Positions 11,240 to 22,559 of a stretch of 64,000 bases of DNA are shown one piece after another. The translations under genes were made by a program, and so were the position numbers. How positions within the stretch are numbered: the stretch's first letter is position 1; the number at the start of each line of letters is the position of its first letter. Source of the DNA: Sclerodactyla briareus (Eukaryota; Echinodermata; Holothuroidea; Dendrochirotida; Sclerodactylidae); the NCBI GenBank assembly GCA_026419785.1, contig JAODTK010002621.1:280001-344000 (forward strand), in the 5' to 3' direction. Below the pieces are notes generated by a model that was given only the letters and a program-made list of their open reading frames with translations, searched no databases and had not been told where the DNA came from.

Positions 11240-11687
11240 CTTTTCGACTTGCGTTTCAATGGCTTGGTCGAGAAGAAGAATGATATGAGCAATTGTTTTG
11301 CTCACACACTACCTGCGTCGGATGATGTTGTCGTGCATTTTAATCGAGAGAATCCCAATTCAGGCTCGGCTTCAGGAGGAGCCTGGCCTTGTGGAGAAGA
11401 GAAGACTTTGGAAAAACACTCCCGGTCTGCGCGACCACAGGATATTGTGTTCACATTGCAGGATGAAAGAACTGCCCGGCATCACGAAGATATTTGCATC
11501 TGTTGCTGTTAACGCAGGAAACATCTAGAGGTGTTGAGCGAGCAAATTCTTCTTTGAAGTTCATAAAAAAAACTCGTTTAGAAGCACCATGGGAGAGGAT
11601 CGCTTCAATGTCCTGACCCTGATATATGTTCACAAGAATATTCCAATTGACGTCGACAAAGTAATTGATATCGATGCTGGCTCGTAA
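11240..11687 (+). pseudogene. hAT-superfamily transposase C-terminus (dimerisation domain)
   Basis: Plus-strand frames, joined over two indels, give first ENPNSGSASGG with a Trp-containing linker, then HCRMKELPGITKIFASV. Next come VERANSSLKFIK and, one frame over, RSTMGEDRFNVLTLIYVHK followed by IPIDVDKVID. The block E-R-x-x-S-x-L-x-x-I-K-T-x-L-R-S-x-M-x-x-x-R-x-x-x-L-x-L-x-x-x-H is the hallmark of the hAT C-terminal dimerisation region, which helps fold the RNase-H-like catalytic core of these cut-and-paste transposases. A TAA follows at 11685. No N-terminal BED finger or catalytic DDE region is recognisable, so this is a truncated, dead copy. Its terminal repeats were not found. Confidence 0.75.
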
Positions 11688-11699
11688 AAAATCTAAGGA

Positions 11700-12640
11700 A
11701 AATGCTTTTACTGACATTTGGAGTAGTTGCCTCCGATAACAAATTCTGAGTGAGGTAATGTGAATTTGGGTATTAGCCCAGGGCACAATTTCTAATCATA
11801 CCGTTTTTCCTTGGAACTTGCCTAGTGTCAAGTGATAACCTTGGCATTATCGGTTGTCACGTAAAGGCGTCTGAAAAGACTGTAAAACCCTCATCTTACT
11901 GACTTCTTTTTTTTTAAATTTGCACCAGATTAGCATAAAATTTTACCCATGCTTGTTATATGGCCAAAGCTGCTGATACTTCGTCTCACTTTTGATCTGG
12001 TAAAAATGTTCAATCAAATTCCATTCTTAAATGGTCTCATTTACTTTAGGGTGGCATGCTATTCAAAGCTTGGCCCGACCAATGATGCCACCTCCTGTCT
12101 TGGGCTGCATGGGTTGCATCTGTCATGCTGAGTTCTGTCCATCTGTAAGGTGTCTTGGACGTCCTCTCCCTCAACAAATCTTCCACCGGGTCAAAACTGA
12201 CCAACACCAGAAGCGTTTACCATACATGCATCAAGCATGCTTCAAATTCAACGCTAATAATGGTATACACCAAGAGACCGGAATTCCGGCGGTTTATTTT
12301 CTCAAATAAATTCTAGCCAAGAATATGACTGTCTGGCATTTTACGGTACATTTTTACTCCCACGGTACAGCAGAGACGTGCGTTTAAATGAAAAAAAAAA
12401 AAATCCGTATAGCCTGTCGGGCTCTTCAGCGGGCCCCAAGCTGCCCCCCCCCCCTCTCCCCGCAGTCATGGATCCACGCGGCCTGCGCTCCTACGTTTTC
12501 AGCCCGGTAGCTATCAGTCTGCCTCGCCCCGGATTTCCAATGCGAGCTTTCTTTAGGAAGCTTGCTCAGCTGACATGGCGTTTATTCCGTCGTTGGGACA
12601 GTAGATCTAAAGCTAGCTCAATGTTCTAAATTTTGGTTGA
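11700..12640. other. No recognisable gene
   Basis: Possible 3' remainder of the hAT element followed by unassigned sequence; a C/T-rich low-complexity stretch lies near 12440-12460. Confidence 0.35.
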
Positions 12641-12880
12641 GATCTGGATTTTTTTCGGATATGCCCGGAAAATCGCAAAAATCGCGCGCTCCGTGCGCAT
12701 CGTGATTCAATATTTAGAACATTCTGGCCCAAAATCAAAAGGCAAAGTTGGGGCAGCGATAGGACATAGGTCAGAAACAAATGTCTCAATTTTCCACCGA
12801 TGTGGAATTTCCATGAAATGTGTGATCCTAAAATGTCCATGTTTGAAGTTGTACGTATGCAGCCTAAAACGCCCGGAATG

Positions 12881-12967
12881 GGTCAATTCCGGCCATCTGG
12901 GGTGCTTGTAAACTAAAAATTGTCTACGCTCCGACAAAACCCGATGGTGGCGCTTCCGCGTAGATGA
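12881..12967 (+). repeat. Palindromic module, copy a
   Basis: Begins with ATTCCGGCCATCTGGGG and ends, about 50 bases on, with CGATGGTGGCGCTTCCGCGTAGAT. The same two blocks recur in eight other places in the window; see copy h at 47989 for the full palindrome. Confidence 0.75.
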
Positions 12968-13210
12968 TAATTTGGTGCCCCCGTCTTGTACTCCTAGAAT
13001 GGAAATTCAGGTGATGCCACTGCCCAGGCACCTCTTCTACAACTCAATATTATTTGAGAGAAAGGACAAATGACTGGTTCAATAGGAGGAAACCTTGATC
13101 ATCAATGTTGAATTGATGTCATGTTGATGAACTTGGTCATTTATTTCATACCGATTATAGAGGCACTTCCCAAAGCATCCTGGTTACATGTAACGTAGAA
13201 CACCCATGAA

Positions 13211-13312
13211 GTGCCGTTTCCATCCATCTGGGGAGGGGGGGGGGGTTGTATAGCCACCATTTTCATTTTCGCTGTGCCCCAACTGCACGGTGGCGCTCCT
13301 CCGCTTAGATCG
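13211..13312 (+). repeat. Palindromic module, copy b
   Basis: Starts GTGCCGTTTCCATCCATCTGG with a G-run expansion, and ends CACGGTGGCGCTCCTCCGCTTAGAT. It is in direct orientation 330 bp from copy a. Confidence 0.75.
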
Positions 13313-13439
13313 TGCAAAGTAACCTCCCTTGTCAAACATTTCGGCCCCTCTAACCAAATTTCCTGGATCCGCCCGAATAATGATCCAGTGTCCCAATACA
13401 ACCGCACCCTATCGAATGTACTAATTGGACACGCCCCTA

Positions 13440-15060
13440 TGAAGTCGCTCGCTGATGGTGGTCGCTCGCTCTCGAAACCCTTGGTTTACTCAGAGATTGC
13501 GGAAGCGAAGAAAGTCGGAAGAAAACTGGAACCCCAGCTGTTCAAAGATCAACGCCTGGTGGTTCTCAATCTCATTAAGGAGGCCAATGTATCGTACTAC
13601 CGCATACAAAACTCTTTTTTTTTTAAATGTTCAAAGTTGTAGATAATCTCCTGAACCGTAACGCAAAACGCTTCCCACCCATGGTAGAGACTTCGAGCTT
13701 GCTGAGCGCTTTTGTAATTACTTTATGCGTAAAAATTGTAAGCATACGAGATGAACTTGACGCTGAAATTCAACAACATGAACGTTCAGTCCCGATCTGT
13801 TCAATTCCTGATCACTCTGCTTTCACTGCCTTCAGTCCTGCCATGTTTCTGAAGATCAAATAAAAAAATTGAGTTCTTCAGCACCCTTCAGGTCCTGTTG
13901 CACTGATCCTGGCTTCTAAAGAATCATTTAGCTACACTTCTTTCTACTATCACCATAATTGTTAATAAGTCGATCCAGTCCGTCTTCCCTGATATCTTAA
14001 GAATGCTCAGTAAACCATCTTGAACCGTCCTGTAACCCAGAATGCTTGATATTTCCGTTCCGGCCTGTCTCTAATTATCTTTGTCTCTGAGCTTCATCTC
14101 GAGTTGTCGAAAAAGTAATCAAATCGCGTCTCAACTCACCGAATACCTGTCATCTAACAGCTTATCCAATCATTCCAATCGGCCTACAGAAAAAAAAAAC
14201 CATAGCCTTGAAACGGCTCTTCTTCGGGTCCAAAATAATTTTCTACAAACTTTAGATACTAACCGAAACGTGGCGTGGTTTTTGCTCTGTTAGCCTTCTC
14301 AGCCGCCTTTGACACTTTGGATCATGACATACTATTTACACGCCTTAATATCTTGGTGTCAAGGGGGAGCCATGGACTGGATCCGTTCCTATTTCTGGAG
14401 GATAATGCAGAAAGTCAATAATCGATGATACCAAGGCTGGCCCTACTTACTCGCATTAAATTTTGGTATTCCTCAGGGTTTGGTGTTGGGACCATTGTTT
14501 TTTATTGTATACACGAGCCCCGTTGCGGACATTTCTCACCGTACGGCATTATAGCATCCCCCTTCTGCTGACGATATACATAATGGATCTCACCATTTGA
14601 GCTAAACTCCCTAATACCGAACACCTAGCTCGGCAGCGATTTTGAGTCTTGTGTAAGTGAGATCAAGCACTGGATGACATTGAATAAACTTAGGCTCAAT
14701 GATGCCAAAATTTATTGATGCTTATAGCCCGTAACTGCACCACACAAATTCAGCAAAACTGTATCCAAATGGGCGACGCCCAGGTTCAATCTGTCCCAAC
14801 TGCTCGAGATCTACCCAGAACTATTTGAGCACATAAAACGCCAATCCTTTAAGATCTACACTGCTCCTGATACGCGAGCGTAATAGTTACAAAATCGCCC
14901 TACTCATCTGGAAGGCTATGAATGGCAGGGCCCCTGAGTACACATCACTTCTCTGATACTCCATAGCCCCTGCACGTACGCTTAGGTCTTGTGATATCAA
15001 AAAGGCCAAATGAAACAACTACTGATCCCGAAAAGCGAGACTACCGGTTCATTAAACTTT
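13440..15060 (+). mobile_element. CR1/L2-group LINE, family B (5'-truncated, plus strand)
   Basis: Frameshifted plus-strand sequence reads in order through the linker and reverse transcriptase of a LINE. RNPWFTQRLRK and AEAKKVGRKLEPQLF (13455-13540) match the basic linker before RT. VSIRDELDAEIQQHERSVP lies at 13740-13795. RKNHS-type and ETALLRVQNNFLQTLD residues lie at 14190-14260, and SAAFDTLDHDI at about 14299-14331. GIPQGLVLGPLFFIVYTSP is at 14465-14521 and SADDIH, keeping the catalytic Asp pair, at 14563-14581. A C-terminal block, IALLIWKAMNGRAPEYTSL, is at 14895-14950. The endonuclease is missing. Order and content establish identity; many indels and stops mean no intact protein. Confidence 0.85.
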
Positions 15061-16005
15061 TCTATGTATTTGGAAGAAAGACTGTTGTATGGTTCTGAAT
15101 CTTTGTTGGAACCACCCCCCCCCCTCTCCGCCCAACTGGATGTATGCCACAGACCACCGGATCCTTTCCCACTCTTCAATAGTAGGCATGTCACAATCTA
15201 CAGCGGTTCACCACCAGGGATGCCACACATCCTGGTATTCTTGATCTTGGTGGATCATCCCTATACGGGTCCTCAAAGTACCCAGTATGGGGAACCCTCA
15301 GTCTGATTTACAAGACAAGACTTTGTTATCAGCTGCGTTGACAGCTGCTCTCGCGCCACCGAGGCTGAAGTTACGGGCCTCCTCGGGTTCGCCCTGTAAG
15401 TCGGCTGTGAGGTCAGGTGCCGCTTCACCGAGACTGGACCGATGCTCCCTGGTCACGGCGCAGTACCTCCAGCGCCATTCACCGAAGCTCCCTAGAAAGC
15501 CGTGCCTTACTATCGAGACCAGTCTGACAACTCTGTTCAACGGCATCTCACCGTTCCAAGAATTTGCCCCATCGTCTTTCAATGACACTCTGAGATGCAC
15601 TCCCCCGCTCTCTTGAGGATGCTATTTCGGAATCTCGGGATCCACATTCACATTCAGCTCTCCCAGCGAGTGTCCAATTGACAGCATACACTTTGGTAAA
15701 CATTTCGTTTTCGCTCAGTTAACTCGTCAAAAATCTCGAAGTGATCAGGCACGAACAGGCCCAGCGCACCCCAGAGAAGACCGCAGTACCACTGCCTACC
15801 AAGGTCATTTGACAAGCGTGACAGACGGCTCCTTGTGGAGCGAGAAAATGTTCCAGGACCCTAACTGGACCGCCCACGTCAGATTGAACTTGTGCGACAG
15901 GTGCGGAGAGGTGGACAATACCTCGGCACCACAAGCAGTGCCCACCAAGGAATCGTCACGCGTCGCGCCACCAACGATGGGCAGCAGCGTCGTCAGAAGT
16001 CCCCA
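15061..16005 (+). other. Coding-like region upstream of the transmembrane exon, unrecognised
   Basis: The stretches 15200-15616 and 15719-16005 have raised GC and several open plus-strand frames, including a Cys-containing segment (VISCVDSCSRATEAEV, near 15330) and LNLCDRCGEVDNTSAPQAV (near 15885-15940). They lie just before the duplicated unit that carries the transmembrane exon, so they may be ectodomain exons of the same gene. No domain is identifiable and open frames on the opposite strand are also long, so exon limits cannot be set. Confidence 0.3.
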
Positions 16006-16357
16006 CGACAATTTGATATCGATAGTTACGATGATGAAGCCTAGCGATGAACAAGAGCGGGGAGGAGTGCCGACTTAGGTTTTCCCGGTCGCAGTTTCGC
16101 GAAGGGATGCCAACTCCTCAGTCGGAACTTCGACGGAAACTGACCCTGCTAGCCTTGCATGCTATTCTCATTGATATCTTTCTGCGTAGATCGGCCCGTG
16201 GGAATTGGCCATGTAGGTTACTGCCCGCGCTGTTCTGAGTAATTTCAACACATCGAATATTAACTAATATACCCTTTACACACTTCTGGTAGAGGCATAT
16301 AGAGTGTGACGGACCTGGTGCCCACTGTCTATAGCACATATCACCTCAATTTCACAG

Positions 16358-16514
16358 AGGATATGTCGCAGACAACTCTTCTCGCGGTCTACATTAGCTA
16401 CCCTCGCCGTGTTCATGGTGTGTGTCGCCTGTTTGGTGGGTATCATCTTGTACCGCCGTACCAAGAAAACCACCTGACGATTTTCCAAAACTGCGGTCCA
16501 CGGATTCCTATTAG
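16358..16514 (+). CDS. C-terminal transmembrane exon (paralogue B)
   Basis: An acceptor (cctcaatttcacag) ends at 16357. The exon enters in phase 1 and reads EDMSQTTLLAVY. After a small shift it gives SATLAVF-type residues, MVCVACLVGIILYRRTKK, and then a tail KPPDDFPKLRSTDSY ending at TAG (16512-16514). It is the same exon type as 5728-5901, with a more hydrophobic membrane span (VFMVCVACLVGIIL). The tail carries no recognised signalling motif. The ectodomain is unknown; the sushi exons at 9.3-10.2 kb and the coding-like stretch at 15.1-16.0 kb are candidates upstream on the same strand. Two frame breaks are present, possibly sequencing errors because the duplicate at 18570 breaks at different bases. 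Confidence 0.55.
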
Positions 16515-17117
16515 CGCTTTCATACGAATCTTGTTCTCTTGTTGTTAGTTTGCTAAAGAGGTTTCTATATTTTGTGTAGACTTTTTTTTTGAAGAAAACA
16601 CAGCATGTGCCTTCGATGTGCAGGAACAGCTGCATGTTATTCAAAACTCGAGCATAGCATAGCGAAATAATGATCCACATATCGACAGATAGTTATACCC
16701 TTGTATTATGTTCTCGTATTGCAACGTTCTAATGCTATTTAGGTCCTCTGTGTAGCGTATATTACCATCTGTCGTAGAAAACCAAAGCATGCCGATGCGA
16801 CTATAATTACTATGGCCATGCGAGGCATTTTAGTTAATTGTCTTCTGACGAGTTGAAGAATATTGTACAGCAACTGTAACTCCCTGAGCATTTTGTACTC
16901 GAAGGTACTTTCCGACGTTTAATATTGGGCGCTGGGGAACAACTGGCCCCGCCCGCCACCCCCGTTTAAGATGTATGACCCGCCGCTAAATGCCGTCTAG
17001 ATGCTCCAGCACTCCCTTGCCATTACCAAATTAAACGATAATTAAATAATGGAATTTGGTGTTTCCAATTCCATTAAAAGTTCCACGAGCCTTTAAAATA
17101 TGCGAGAAAATAAGCAT

Positions 17118-17836
17118 CATGATATTGAAAATAAATCGTTTGAGACCTCATCTACAAGAAGTTCAGTCGACATTACAGCACTCAAATCATTTCTCTTCTT
17201 GGAGAAAATGCTGATCGATCCGCGAATTTTCAAGGAGGCCGATCGTTTTAACAGATTTTTTTTGTCAATTGTAGTTTTTATATCAGTCAGTACGATAGAT
17301 TGCTACAGTATGGGTAGCCTCGTGGCTGGAAAAGAGAGGGATATAAAAATAAAAGGCTGAATGACAATTACATGGAGAGACGTGGGCGGGGATTAGAGGA
17401 CTTCCATTTGTTCCAAAAGAATGATCTGAACCACGCTATACATTTCAATTGACTGTTTACCGGGTGGTTGTTGGTGTAAGTGTCATTAAAAAAAAGTCAA
17501 TCAATCTAGCACAATACCAACTGTGTATCAATCAAGTGCCGTTAGTTATCAAGGTCTCATTATATAGTCTGCCAGTTGTTCACTCATCGTCGTTGGAAAC
17601 TGGAAGTAACAGAGGTGTGTTTCAAAATCAGTATTTAGATGATAGATTGGATATGAAAATAGGGTAAGTAGTACATCTGATGAATTTGGGGGGGGGGACA
17701 TGCAGCATAGCGGCACCCCCCTCATCCCCCCCCCCCATGTGTGAGAGGAAGAAGATGAGGGGAAGGGAGGGCAGAGAAGGAAAGAAAAAGGCACATGATA
17801 GGGGAAAACTGCTTCCATTCAGATATGGTTATTTGT
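17118..17836. other. Segment present only in duplication unit 1
   Basis: About 720 bases lie between the two parts of unit 1 and are absent from unit 2. They contain an A/T-rich half and a G-run/C-run portion (17686-17740). No TIR or coding domain was found. It may be an insertion in unit 1 or a deletion in unit 2. Confidence 0.6.
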
Positions 17837-18219
17837 GATGAGGTACGGCATCAGAGTTAGAGGAGAGGCAGTGAGACAACAAGAAAAGTCCAGTGAGTCA
17901 GGCGACATATTTTCAATTTACAAACACGTATTCACTTATTCACTACTAATTCACTTATTGATTACTAAATCACTTATGACTACTATTATTCGGTCATTTT
18001 CAAGATGAGTCGAGATTGACTGCGGTTTGTCGGGTATCGGTAGTTAATGAGTCCAACACTACATGTAAGAAACTGCAAATGCATTTGTACTCTCATGATA
18101 TGAGCGGAACGAAAAAAAATATAGTCACTAGGGGGGGCGGTATAATAAACTTCCTTAAGTTTGATTCAACTCCCCTTTCACTGCAGCTATCAGTATTCGA
18201 GAAAACAACCAAGGGAATG

Positions 18220-19725
18220 CGACAATTTGATATCGATAGTTACGATGATGAAGCCTAGCGATGAACAAGAGCGGGGAGGAGTGCCGACTTAGGTTTTCCC
18301 GGTCGCAGTTTCGCGAAGGGATGCCAACTCCTCAGTCGGAACTTCGACGGAAACTGACCCTGCTAGCCTTGCATGCTATTCTCATTGATATCTTTCTGCG
18401 TAGATCGGCCCGTGGGAATTGGCCATGTAGGTTACTGCTCGCGCTGTTCTGAGTAATTTCAACACATCGAATATTAACTAATATACCCTTTCACACTTCT
18501 GGTAGAGGCAGATAGAGTGTGACGGACGACTGCCCACTGTCTATAGCACATATCACCTCAATTTCACAGAGGATATGTCGCAGACAAAACTCTTCTCGCG
18601 GTCTACATGCTACCCTCGCCGTGTTCATGGTGTGTGTCGCCTGTTTTGGTGGGTATCATCTTGATACCGCCGTACCAAGGAAACCACCTGACGATTTTCC
18701 AAAACTGCGGTCCACGGATTTCTATTAGCGCTTTCATACGAATCTTGTTCTCTTGTTTGTTCGTTTGCTAAAGAGGTTTCTATATTTTGTGTAGACTTTT
18801 TTTTTGAAGAAAACACAGCATGTGTCTTCGATGTGCAGGAACAGCTGCATGTTATTCAAAACTCGAGCATAGCATAGCGAATAATGATCCACATATCGAC
18901 AGAGAGTTTACTAAACCACCCTTGTATTATGTTGCTCGTATATGAACGTTCTAATGTATTTAGGTCCTCTGTGTAGCGTAGTTACCATCTGTCGTAGAAA
19001 ACCAAAGCATGCCGATGCGACTATAATTACTATGGCCATGCGAGGCATTTTAGTTAATTGTCTTCTGACGAGTTGAAGAATATTGTACAGCAACTGTAAC
19101 TCCATGAGCATTTTGTACTCGCAGGTACTTTCGAACGTTACTATTGGCGCTGGGGAAAGCTGGGCCCGCCTTGTTTCAAAGATGTATTGATGTAAATGCC
19201 GTCTAGATGCTCCAGCACTCCCTTGCCATTACCAAATTAAACGATAATTAAATAATGGAATTTGGTGTTTCCAATTCCATTAAAAGTTCCACGAGCCTTT
19301 AAAATATGCGAGAAAATAAGCATTCAATTGATAGTGAAAATGGTTTTATGTGGTGAGTACGGCATCAAGAGTTAGAGGAGAGGCAGTGAGACAACAAGAA
19401 GTCCCAGTGAAGTCAAGGCGACATATTTTCAATTTATAAACACGTATTCACTATCACTACTAATTCACTTATTGATTACTAAAAATCACTTATGGATACT
19501 AATTTTCGGTCGTTGCAATATGAGTCGAGATTGACTGCGGCTTAGTGTCGGTATCGTTTAATGAGTCAACACTTATATGTAGAACTGCACTGCATTTGTA
19601 CTCTCATGATATGAGCGGAACGAAAAAAATAGAGTCACTAGGCGGTATAAACTTCATTTAAGTCGATCACCTCCCTGTCACTGCAGCTATCAGTATTCGA
19701 GAAAACAACCAAGGGAATGCGACAA
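18220..19725 (+). repeat. Tandem duplication, unit 2
   Basis: Second copy of the 16006-18219 unit without the 720-bp middle segment. After 19725 the sequence (CCAACATTC...) is unique, so the repeat is exactly two units. Confidence 0.9.
18570..18728 (+). pseudogene. C-terminal transmembrane exon, tandem-duplicate copy (paralogue C)
   Basis: Duplicate of 16358-16514, with the acceptor intact (18569) and the stop conserved (TAG 18726-18728; tail PPDDFPKLRSTDFY). Upstream exons are not part of the duplicated unit. This copy can therefore be used only if spliced from the same upstream exons as an alternative last exon; otherwise it is a dead fragment. The frame is broken at different positions from unit 1 (for example an extra aa near 18586). 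Confidence 0.45.
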
Positions 19726-20215
19726 CCAACATTCAACAATTCGATTGATTTGACATCATTCGTAAGGTGTCGACTGTGGTCAACGTTTCAACTGAAATAC
19801 ATGTGTTAGAATCGAAAGCATTCATCAGGAAAATTATTGCCTATCGAACAGAGTTGTTTCCAGGGCAAATCCGATCACCCAACTGCTCCAGACGATTGGA
19901 TAATGACATCTGTATGTTACCGTCTGAAGTTAGAGTCCCGTTCGCGAGATTAACATTTTCGCTCAACTTGTTGTCAGCTTAAGCCTAACAGTTTACAGCA
20001 GATTCAAGATAATTCTATTGTCCACTCATGGAACCTATGTTCCAACTCAAACTGTTGGAAATCGAACTCGATCAAACAGACATATTTACCTCCACTTTAC
20101 ATTACAGATAGTTCCAGGAGAATGGCTTCAACCCCGACACAGTGCAGTCTGTTCTGTTCACCCGCAGGTCCAGTATGCTCACGCTTCCCCGACGTTTTTC
20201 GAGCACTCCAGTTAG
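19726..20215 (+). other. Coding-like stretch downstream of the duplication, unrecognised
   Basis: A 71-residue open frame at 19767-19982 (VVNVSTEIHVLESKAFIRK...) and another at 20018-20215 lie on the plus strand with frame changes between them. No signal peptide, domain or clear splice sites identify them. They could be exons of a further member of the same gene cluster. Confidence 0.25.
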
Positions 20216-20339
20216 AGCATGACTGGGGTGGCCAAATCAATAAGTTAATTACACAATAATCTCCTCTGTAAAAGGGTCAATCAAAACACTGATAAATTTA
20301 AAATCCTGATATATCTTCACAACGAAACATTCCAGGGGG

Positions 20340-20669
20340 TTGGCCGTACGTACAGTAATGGAAAATTTTGTTCGTCTGGGCAAACTACATCTGGTAACCT
20401 ACTTTTGCCCCCTATCTCCAGGTGAAATGAAACAGCTTCAAACACTGATGAAAATTTCCATGTTCGACATTCGACTCCTCAGCACTGGAACATCTCAGCA
20501 GAATAGCGTAAAGGGGAGAGTTCTCTCGTATGTGTGGCTACCACTGGACCCAACTTGTCATGTACTCACTCATTATACGGTTTGGTATTGTCAATTCTGG
20601 AGGGAACCAAGCTTGAATAATACATATAAATACCCAACAGTGTATTGTGAGTGTTCATCACCAGCATAA
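20340..20669 (+). other. Coding-like 109-residue frame with C-x-F-W ... C-E-C pattern
   Basis: Open on the plus strand and bounded upstream by a possible acceptor (cgtacgtacag, 20355). The C-terminal part contains PTCHVLTHYTVWYCQFW and, about 15 residues later, VYCECSSPA. C-x-F-W followed by C-x-C is reminiscent of the autoproteolysis (GPS) motif of adhesion receptors, but the Gly-Cys and His-Leu-Thr elements are absent, so the resemblance is weak. Function unknown. Confidence 0.25.
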
Positions 20670-22500
20670 GCAGATAGAAACCTCTACCATTTCGGAAAAG
20701 TAGGGATTATAGGCACCAGGTATTATTCCTATGTAGTTAGTGACCAGAGGAAGGGACGTGTTACTTGAAACTCACTTGACAGCACGATCTTGAAAGTCTC
20801 TTTTGTTACAGAGATTTGCTAGTTGGCAAGGAATCACGACACCCTAGGTGCGTTTCTTGTTCTATCAGAAATCACACGTGCGTCTTGTACACATCTGTTT
20901 TTAGGTATACATCAATTGTATAATAGGGAGTATATCAGCTTGATATGCATGAGGGAAAATGCCACCTTGTATTTAATATCCTGATGAATGGGTTAAGAGA
21001 AGCGGTTCCAACGAGGGAGGCTTCAGTCACCGTTCTCTTTGGGCTAAGATAGGATGTGGCTGTTCATTCAAGACTGTTAAAGTGTATTTTGGCCAATTTT
21101 CAGAGAGTGCGTGACCTGACAGACTCTAAACGTGACGCGACTGGCGCCAAGTCTGTTCAGTAACTATATCAAGGGCAGAACCACTGAAGGGCCGGGGGCC
21201 GTGGTCTCCAGATATCACGTTTTTTGCCCCTTCCGCCCGCTATTTAAATCGAGTGGATGCGCCCTTGCGCTGAATACTCTCCTAGATACACTTCACACTG
21301 CCTAACGTAGATGTTCCAGGGGAGGGGGAAATGGCGCAACCACTATACTGGCCCACAGGATATACGTGGGTGTGGATCTCCACGTTTTGGCAGGGCAATG
21401 ACGAAGCTATTCTTCTGCTAACCCCAAGAGTACTTCATATTGACGCCCGGGAACTGTAGTTTTTTTTTTTTCGCGATATACTTGTCGAGCAGTGGATCGA
21501 ACCTATTCAAGGCCCAGCAAGGGTTGCAGACCTGGACACTACACGTATTGTCATCTGGAATCCCTTCACCGGTACAAAGGAATGAGGCAATGCCTCTCTG
21601 TCGGTACCCCTTAATGTGGGGGTGCGGGCGGTGATCACACGCAGACAGCAACTTGCAAAATCCCCCCCCCCCTCCTCCAGTATGTCCCAGCTCCAATCCC
21701 TTGTGCTGACTGTTGAAACGCCCAGTAGTGCGGAGGCAACAGCCACAGGTACCATTTTAAATGTCTATGCTATCAAACGAGCGGGCACAAATCCCTGATT
21801 CTCCAGGTGGGAGGACGGGCGCTCTTTGTGACAACCACTCATGTTAAAAAGTCTGTCTGTATCATCGGACTGCCCGATCGCGGCGGGTGGATGCGGCTAG
21901 GTGCCCTTCCAGTTGCAAGTGTCAGTATGTGTCTGAGTGTAGAATTTGACTTACATGTGCACTCGGAAAATTGAATGTTACTGTTTCCTCCCCTTTCTTC
22001 CGCAAGCTTCACCCCTCCTTTACCCGTTCCCTCCAAAATATGTCCTGACACTATAGTATATTTGTAGGCTGGTATCTCTCAGAAAACTGACAAGTCTTGT
22101 TGACAGGGATGAGAATATGTGTTAAGGGCAACTAGGCGCTACTGCCCGCAAATCGTAAGCTCGGGAAAATGGATTTGATTTCGGGAGTGGTGGGACTCTC
22201 AGTATTATGTCAGAGACTCCGTAAGGCCCTCTTATAATTTTCTATAGTGCCAAAGATAGTAGCTCTGACACACAAGCTCATCATGTGAAAGGCTACATGA
22301 ATCTATCCCCGTCGACTCTGCCTCATCGCTGCCTCACTTGGGGAAGTCGTGCGGGAGCTCAGAATTGCTACTTACTTATTGTACGTTCCCCCGACATCCT
22401 TATACCTATTAGTGAAGTCTATGTGTGCATATCGATTTGGGTAAACGTGATATGAACTATCTGCCTTCCTCCAATCCTCAGAACACCTTCTAAAGTTTCA
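20670..22500. other. No recognisable gene
   Basis: Mixed sequence with short G/C homopolymers (21455 poly-T, 21662 poly-C). Open frames on both strands at 21418-21800 overlap each other and show no domain. Confidence 0.35.
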
Positions 22501-22559
22501 TGAAACTAAGAGCTAACGGAACAGACATTTGGTTCAGCAACTTTGGATAGAAACGGGTA

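Larger units (their letters stand above)
16006..18219 (+). repeat. Tandem duplication, unit 1
   Basis: 16006-17117 is a near copy of 18220-19323, and 17837-18219 is a near copy of 19341-19719. Copies differ mainly by 1-2 base indels and a few substitutions. Unit 1 holds about 720 extra bases (17118-17836) missing from unit 2. The unit edges share CGACAA: 16006-16011 and 18220-18225 precede TTTGATATCG, while 18220-18225 and 19720-19725 follow GGGAATG. Confidence 0.9.

Noticed and set aside
15298-15600. 100-residue minus-strand frame as a gene
   Set aside because: It overlaps an equally long plus-strand frame in GC-rich DNA; no domain on either strand decides for it.
16306-16548. Retroviral envelope-like transmembrane tail
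   Set aside because: No RT, gag or LTR nearby on this strand, and the exon has a phase-1 splice acceptor conserved in three paralogues, which fits a cellular gene.
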